46,076 nt of DNA from Oscillospiraceae bacterium (GTDB lineage: Bacteria; Bacillota; Clostridia; Oscillospirales; CAG-272): NCBI GenBank assembly GCA_015064255.1, contig SVSP01000019.1:1-46076 (forward strand), in the 5' to 3' direction. Made by a program: the position numbers and the translations under genes. The first letter of the stretch is position 1; each line of letters opens with the position of its first letter. Below the pieces are notes generated by a model. It was not told where the DNA came from and did no database searches. It saw nothing but the letters and a program-made list of their open reading frames with translations. Positions 41,868-46,076 of this stretch are shown piece after piece.

Positions 41868-43706
41868 TCAGTTGCCCGCACCCTTAAGCTTTGCCTGTGC
41901 CTTGAGTCTGTTCGCGGTATTAAGAATACTCTTTCTTATTCTTATTGTGCTCGGCGTAACCTCGATAAGCTCGTCTGCGTTGATAAACTCGATAGCTTCT
42001 TCAAGGCTCATAATTCTGGGCGGTGTAAGGATGAGCTTTTCATCCGCGCCCTTTGAACGCACTGCTGTAAGGTGTTTTTCCTTGCAGGGATTTATAGTGA
42101 TATCTCCGACCTTCGGGTTTTCACCGATTACCATACCCTCGTAAACGGGAGTCTGAACGCCTATAAAGAGCTGACCTCTGTCCTGCGTATTATAAAGTCC
42201 GTAAGACGTAGTTACTCCATTTTCCGATGCAACGAGTGAGCCTGTAAATCTTGCGGTAATTTCACCCTTGTACGGCTGATATCCGTCGAATATCGTATTT
42301 AAAATTCCTTCTCCGCGTGTATCCGTCATAAATTTACTTCTGTAGCCAAACAGGCAGCGTGCAGGGATAACGTATTCAAGCTTGGTACGTGTGCCGTTTG
42401 CATTTACGGACATATCAACGAACTCACCGCGGCGCGCACCGAGCTTTTCCATAACCGCGCCCGAAAATTCGCTTCCGACGTCGACATAAACTCTTTCCAT
42501 AGGCTCGCACTTAACGCCGTCGATATACTTATATATTACTCTCGGAGCAGATACGGCAACCTCGAAGCCTTCTCTTCTCATATTTTCAATAAGTATCGAG
42601 AGGTGCATTTCTCCTCTTCCCGATACCTTGAAGCTGTCCGTCGTTTCACCGTCTGTAACTCTGAGCGAAACGTCTTTTAAAAGCTCGTCGTAAAGGCGCT
42701 TACGGATCTGGCGCGATGTAACGAACTTACCTTCTCTTCCCGCAAACGGGCTGTCGTTTACCGAAATTGTCATTTCGAGCGTGGGTTCGCTTATCTTAAC
42801 GAAAGGAAGGGGTGTCGGGTCTTCTACCGAGCAAATAGTATCGCCTATCGTAAGCTCTTCCGCACCCGAGAAGCATACGATATCTCCGGGATAAGCCTTT
42901 TCAACAGAAACTCTGCCAAGACCGTCAAACTGCTGAAGCGAAACGACTCTCGTCTTGGAGTGGGATTCGGGATTATGGTAGTTGCAGATAGCAACCTCGT
43001 CACCTACGTTTATTACCCCGCGCTCTATTCTGCCTATGCCGATTCTGCCCACGTATTCGTTATAGTCTATCGAAGAAACGAGAAGCTGTAGCTCGTCCTC
43101 TTCATCACCTTCCGGCGGCTGAATATATTCAAGTATCGTATCGAAAAGGGGAACGAGATCTGTCCCCTTTTCTTCGGGGGAGAAAGACGCAGTTCCTGCT
43201 CTTCCCGAGCAGAACAGCATAGGAGAGTCAAGCTGTTCTTCTGTTGCTTCAAGGTCGAGAAGAAGCTCGAGAACCTCGTCAACTACCTCGTGAATTCTTG
43301 CATCGGGCTTGTCTATCTTATTTACTACTACGATAACCCTGTGGTTAAGCTCAAGTGCTCTCTGAAGAACGAATCTTGTCTGCGGCATAGGACCTTCCGC
43401 TGCATCTACGAGAAGAAGAACTCCGTTTACCATCTTGAGAATACGCTCAACCTCACCGCCGAAATCGGCGTGTCCGGGGGTGTCGATGATGTTTATTTTT
43501 GCGTCCTTATAGTGAACTGCCGTGTTCTTTGCGAGAATAGTAATTCCTCTTTCTCTTTCGAGGTCATTTGAGTCCATTACTCTCTCTGTTGTCGCCTGAT
43601 TGTCACGGTAAATACCGCCCTGCTTAAGCATTTCGTCAACAAGCGTTGTCTTACCGTGGTCAACGTGTGCAATAATTGCTATGTTTCTTAAATCGTTACG
43701 TACCAA
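41868..43706 (-). CDS. typA: Ribosome-associated GTPase TypA/BipA
   Basis: A 612-residue translational GTPase. G1 is AHVDHGKTT (about residues 13-21), G3 [14 protein letters not shown] (about 75-88) and G4 NKIDKPDA (about 129-136). The BipA-specific C-terminal domain ends around [29 protein letters not shown] is a strong family marker. BipA helps 50S subunit assembly and stress adaptation. The start is a TTG ([15 protein letters not shown] follows) with GAGGT 8 nt upstream; no ATG fits. The promoter is at 43761-43769 (extended -10). The length matches the family. Confidence 0.96.
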   Translation of the reverse strand: MVRNDLRNIAIIAHVDHGKTTLVDEMLKQGGIYRDNQATTERVMDSNDLERERGITILAKNTAVHYKDAKINIIDTPGHADFGGEVERILKMVNGVLLLVDAAEGPMPQTRFVLQRALELNHRVIVVVNKIDKPDARIHEVVDEVLELLLDLEATEEQLDSPMLFCSGRAGTASFSPEEKGTDLVPLFDTILEYIQPPEGDEEDELQLLVSSIDYNEYVGRIGIGRIERGVINVGDEVAICNYHNPESHSKTRVVSLQQFDGLGRVSVEKAYPGDIVCFSGAEELTIGDTICSVEDPTPLPFVKISEPTLEMTISVNDSPFAGREGKFVTSRQIRKRLYDELLKDVSLRVTDGETTDSFKVSGRGEMHLSILIENMRREGFEVAVSAPRVIYKYIDGVKCEPMERVYVDVGSEFSGAVMEKLGARRGEFVDMSVNANGTRTKLEYVIPARCLFGYRSKFMTDTRGEGILNTIFDGYQPYKGEITARFTGSLVASENGVTTSYGLYNTQDRGQLFIGVQTPVYEGMVIGENPKVGDITINPCKEKHLTAVRSKGADEKLILTPPRIMSLEEAIEFINADELIEVTPSTIRIRKSILNTANRLKAQAKLKGAGN

Positions 43707-43760
43707 AATTAACTACCTCTTACCTTAAATTTCCTATCATAATTTATAATTAAACAATTT

Positions 43761-43769
43761 ATTATATCA
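43761..43769 (-). promoter_or_regulatory. Extended -10 promoter of typA
   Basis: On the minus strand, TGATATAAT: consensus TATAAT with an upstream TG. The -35 region (TTTTAA at 17 nt) is poor, as often in extended -10 promoters. It lies 55 bp upstream of the TTG start. Confidence 0.6.
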
Positions 43770-43859
43770 CACCATGTGCGAAATTAAAATAGTTTTTGTT
43801 AATTTTTTTGAATTTTTTTATTATTTTGCAGATTTATGGCTTTTTTATGCCGAGTACAC

Positions 43860-43888
43860 TTGAAATAGTATGAAAATAAATGTATAAT
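43860..43888 (+). promoter_or_regulatory. Sigma-A promoter of the small conserved protein and CapA gene
   Basis: TTGAAA (43860-43865), a 17-nt spacer, TATAAT (43883-43888). The leader is about 45 nt. Confidence 0.75.
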
Positions 43889-43940
43889 AGATACTCAGAA
43901 GCACACTTTTTCAAATACACAGCGAAAGGAAATTAAAAGA

Positions 43941-44273
43941 GTGTCTATATTCAAACGCAAATTGCCGAAAAACGAAAACAGTACGGCATACAGAATACAG
44001 ATGGCTAAAACGCTCGACGGACGAGCTATAAAATACTGCACCGAAAGAAAAGATGACGTTGACCTCGTTATCGGCCGTGCGGGCAGTCTTACCATACGTG
44101 ACGGCGAATTTCTTGTTTTTTCTTCGGGTGACATAGTTATGCGCGCAAAAATAGAAGATCTTAAAGCATCCGAGCTTCTTTCGCTTGAGGGTGTTATACT
44201 CACAGCTCCCGACCTTGAACACGGATGTGCAGAACGCACGATAATCGCTTATTATACTTATTACAGGAAATAA
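43941..44273 (+). CDS. Small conserved protein of unknown function
   Basis: A 110-residue soluble protein. I recognise the pattern as a conserved hypothetical of Clostridia, without function. Blocks are YRIQMAKTLDGRAIKYCTERKDDVDLVIGRAGSL (about 17-50), LVFSSGDIVMRAKIEDLKASELLSLEGVILTAPD and a hydrophobic-aromatic end (TIIAYYTYYRK). It is predicted to be beta-rich. The start is GTG at 43941 with AAAGGAAA upstream. The promoter at 43860 drives it. It is 12 bp before the CapA-like gene, so they are probably co-transcribed. No catalytic residues are apparent. Confidence 0.75.
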   Translation: MSIFKRKLPKNENSTAYRIQMAKTLDGRAIKYCTERKDDVDLVIGRAGSLTIRDGEFLVFSSGDIVMRAKIEDLKASELLSLEGVILTAPDLEHGCAERTIIAYYTYYRK

Positions 44274-44285
44274 AAAAGAAACCGT

Positions 44286-46034
44286 ATGAAAAAGAACATG
44301 ATAATTTGCAGATTTATATCTCTCACAATGACAATCTTATTTCTTCTGTCATTATATGCATGCAACAATAATAACAATCTTGATCAAATGTCGGAGAATC
44401 TTTCAAAATATGCTCTAGAAACTCCAGTCAATCTTTCAGCTACTCCAAAGGATTCTGCAGTTACTCTCACATGGGATGCGGTCGAAGGTGCTGACGGATA
44501 TCGTATCTATGAATACCGAGAAGAAAAAGGTTATGTCGGAATAAAATTTTCAGGAACACCGTCAAAAACTTTTTCAAACCTCAAAAATGGTATAGAATAT
44601 AAATTTGCAGTTGCTTCGTATGTTATTGTAAACGGCGTTGAGATATATAGTTCGTTATCCGAACCCGTGTGCGTAACTCCTGTAAATAACGTATTGACGA
44701 TAAATAATACGACTATAGTAATAAAATCAGGCGAAACATTCGAGCTTTACTGCAGACTCTACGATATAAAACAAAATATGAAGTGGGTATCTAAGGATCC
44801 GTCAATTGCCAGCATAGACGAAAACGGTTTTGTACTTGGGATTTCGCAAGGTGTCACCAAAATAATTGCAACCTCGGAATCAGGAAAATGTTTTTACTGT
44901 ACAGTTTATGTAGACCGTAAAGCTCCAGAAGCAACTGTAAGTACTTTATCCCGTTATTCAAAGAAAAATGACGGCACTTATACCAACGAAAAATCAACAA
45001 ATTCAGCATCAATCATACTAACAGGCGACCTTATGGCAACCTCAACGCAACATTCATATGCAAAAAAAGGAAGTAATATATACGACTTTTCCCACTCTTT
45101 TTCTCTTGTAAGAGACATTTTTTCAAGTGCCGATCTTGTCATAGGAAATCTTGAGATGACACTTTCGCAATCTAACACATATGCCAACGAGGAAAGCAAA
45201 AAGCTCGGCGTATCCAACTGTAATTCGTCTCCGATGTATCTTGACGCGTTGAAATATGCAGGGTATGATGCGCTTGTGACAGCTAACAACCATACAGCTG
45301 ATTCCGGTGCTATTGGAATTATTGAAACCATAGAAAATCTTGAAAGATATAATTTTATTCATACGGGCAGTAACATCGAACGTGATAGTAAAAGATATTC
45401 TATAATAGATGTAAATGGAATAAAAGTCGCTCTTTTCTCGTACAACAGCAAAACCTATAATGGTAAATTAGCCTTTCTTACCGAAGATGAACAGAGCTAT
45501 ATGCTCAACCATTATGACAAGAATCTAATAAAATCAGATATAGATAATGCAAAACTTTGCGGAGCAGAATTTATAATATTTTACATACATTTTGGCACAC
45601 AAAATTCTGTAACCGTAACTAAAAATCAGCTTGAGATAGCTCAGTATCTCGCAGATTGCGGAGTTGATTTTATTGCAGGATCTCATCCTCATATTCTGCA
45701 AAAATATTCTACCGTTACTGCCAAAGACGGACGAGAAGTTCCTGTTATATATTCGCTTGGAAATTTCTGCTCGTCAATGGAAGAGCTTGAAACCAATAGA
45801 GATAGCATAATTTTTTGCCTTAATATAAAAAAAATAAATGGCAGAGTCGTTATAGAAAATATGTCATATATACCTTGTTATACAGCAACAACTGTAAATG
45901 GAAATCATTTTGTGATCGTTCCTATACAGTCTGATAACGGATATGTAGATACTCTCAAAATTTACGATGACCTTTATATAAAGATCAAAGAAAGCTTTGA
46001 TCGCACAATAAAAACAATAGGAACGATTAAATAA
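44286..46034 (+). CDS. CapA-family lipoprotein with FN3 and Ig-like domains
   Basis: A 582-residue lipoprotein. The signal peptide ends in LSLYAC (Cys 26). A fibronectin type III domain (about 40-130, PVNLSATPKDSAVTLTWDAVEGADGYRIYEY region) is followed by a BIG2-like domain (about 135-210, MKWVSKDPSIASIDENGFVLGISQG). A PGA_cap/CapA metallophosphatase-like domain (about 235-540) follows, with ILTGDLM, VIGNLEMTLS, TANNHTADSGAIGI, GSHPHILQ and YSLGNFCSS. CapA relatives act in poly-gamma-glutamate capsule export or in unknown surface-polymer hydrolysis. No CapB or CapC is present, so capsule synthesis is not implied. The coding region looks more AT-rich than its neighbours. Complete to its stop at 46034. 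Confidence 0.88.
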   Translation: MKKNMIICRFISLTMTILFLLSLYACNNNNNLDQMSENLSKYALETPVNLSATPKDSAVTLTWDAVEGADGYRIYEYREEKGYVGIKFSGTPSKTFSNLKNGIEYKFAVASYVIVNGVEIYSSLSEPVCVTPVNNVLTINNTTIVIKSGETFELYCRLYDIKQNMKWVSKDPSIASIDENGFVLGISQGVTKIIATSESGKCFYCTVYVDRKAPEATVSTLSRYSKKNDGTYTNEKSTNSASIILTGDLMATSTQHSYAKKGSNIYDFSHSFSLVRDIFSSADLVIGNLEMTLSQSNTYANEESKKLGVSNCNSSPMYLDALKYAGYDALVTANNHTADSGAIGIIETIENLERYNFIHTGSNIERDSKRYSIIDVNGIKVALFSYNSKTYNGKLAFLTEDEQSYMLNHYDKNLIKSDIDNAKLCGAEFIIFYIHFGTQNSVTVTKNQLEIAQYLADCGVDFIAGSHPHILQKYSTVTAKDGREVPVIYSLGNFCSSMEELETNRDSIIFCLNIKKINGRVVIENMSYIPCYTATTVNGNHFVIVPIQSDNGYVDTLKIYDDLYIKIKESFDRTIKTIGTIK

Positions 46035-46076
46035 ACAATCTACACAAAACTATGTACGCACGTGTTTACGTGAAAT

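Overview
The window looks like chromosome from an anaerobic, endospore-forming member of the Clostridia, probably an uncultured gut or rumen lineage. SpoIVA and a YlmC/YmxH-type protein mark a spore former. Two glycyl radical enzymes (GREs), each paired with an activase, and an Rnf-like gene pair mark an anaerobe. Shine-Dalgarno sites and sigma-A promoters are typical of low-to-mid GC Firmicutes. No rRNA, tRNA, CRISPR array, transposase or phage gene was seen. Species cannot be named from this sequence alone.

Layout. 1-139: a dispersed hairpin repeat. 140-10688 (all minus): a glutaminase-family (DUF4965-type) protein, spoIVA-ylmC, a membrane protein, an EF-G2-like GTPase, a TIGR01212 radical SAM protein and a shortened rnfC-rnfD pair. 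10849-14913 (plus): operon 1, GRE + aldo/keto reductase + activase. 14918-15518: second copy of the dispersed repeat, a bidirectional terminator, a 50-residue membrane peptide gene and a Pho box. 15519-19706 (plus): Na/Pi cotransporter with PhoU domain, then PhoP/PhoR-like response regulator and kinase. 19774-27403 (minus): operon 2, GRE + activase + GH51 arabinofuranosidase + two GH93-like sialidase-fold proteins, divergent from an AraC-type regulator (27555-28343). 28381-32293 (plus): trmO, hisS, aspS. 32461-35793: a 1110-residue surface protein made mostly of 107-residue Cys-rich repeats. 35965-40151: a GAP1-like conflict-type protein, a HAD phosphatase and an ECF S component. 40286-43706 (minus): typA and a third sialidase-fold lipoprotein. 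43941-46034: a small conserved protein and a CapA-type lipoprotein.

How parts work together. The phosphate block reads as one regulatory unit: four hexamers at exact 11-bp steps precede the Pi transporter and its two-component genes. Operon 2 reads as arabinan or arabinoside breakdown coupled to a radical enzyme whose substrate is unassigned. Operon 1 couples a different radical enzyme, with an unusual active-site motif, to an aldehyde or ketone reductase. These two GRE systems are the best candidates for undescribed chemistry. The RnfC/RnfD pair, which lacks the hallmark flavin motifs and its usual partner genes, and the GAP1-like orphan are further candidates. All assignments come from reading motifs by eye; no database search was run.
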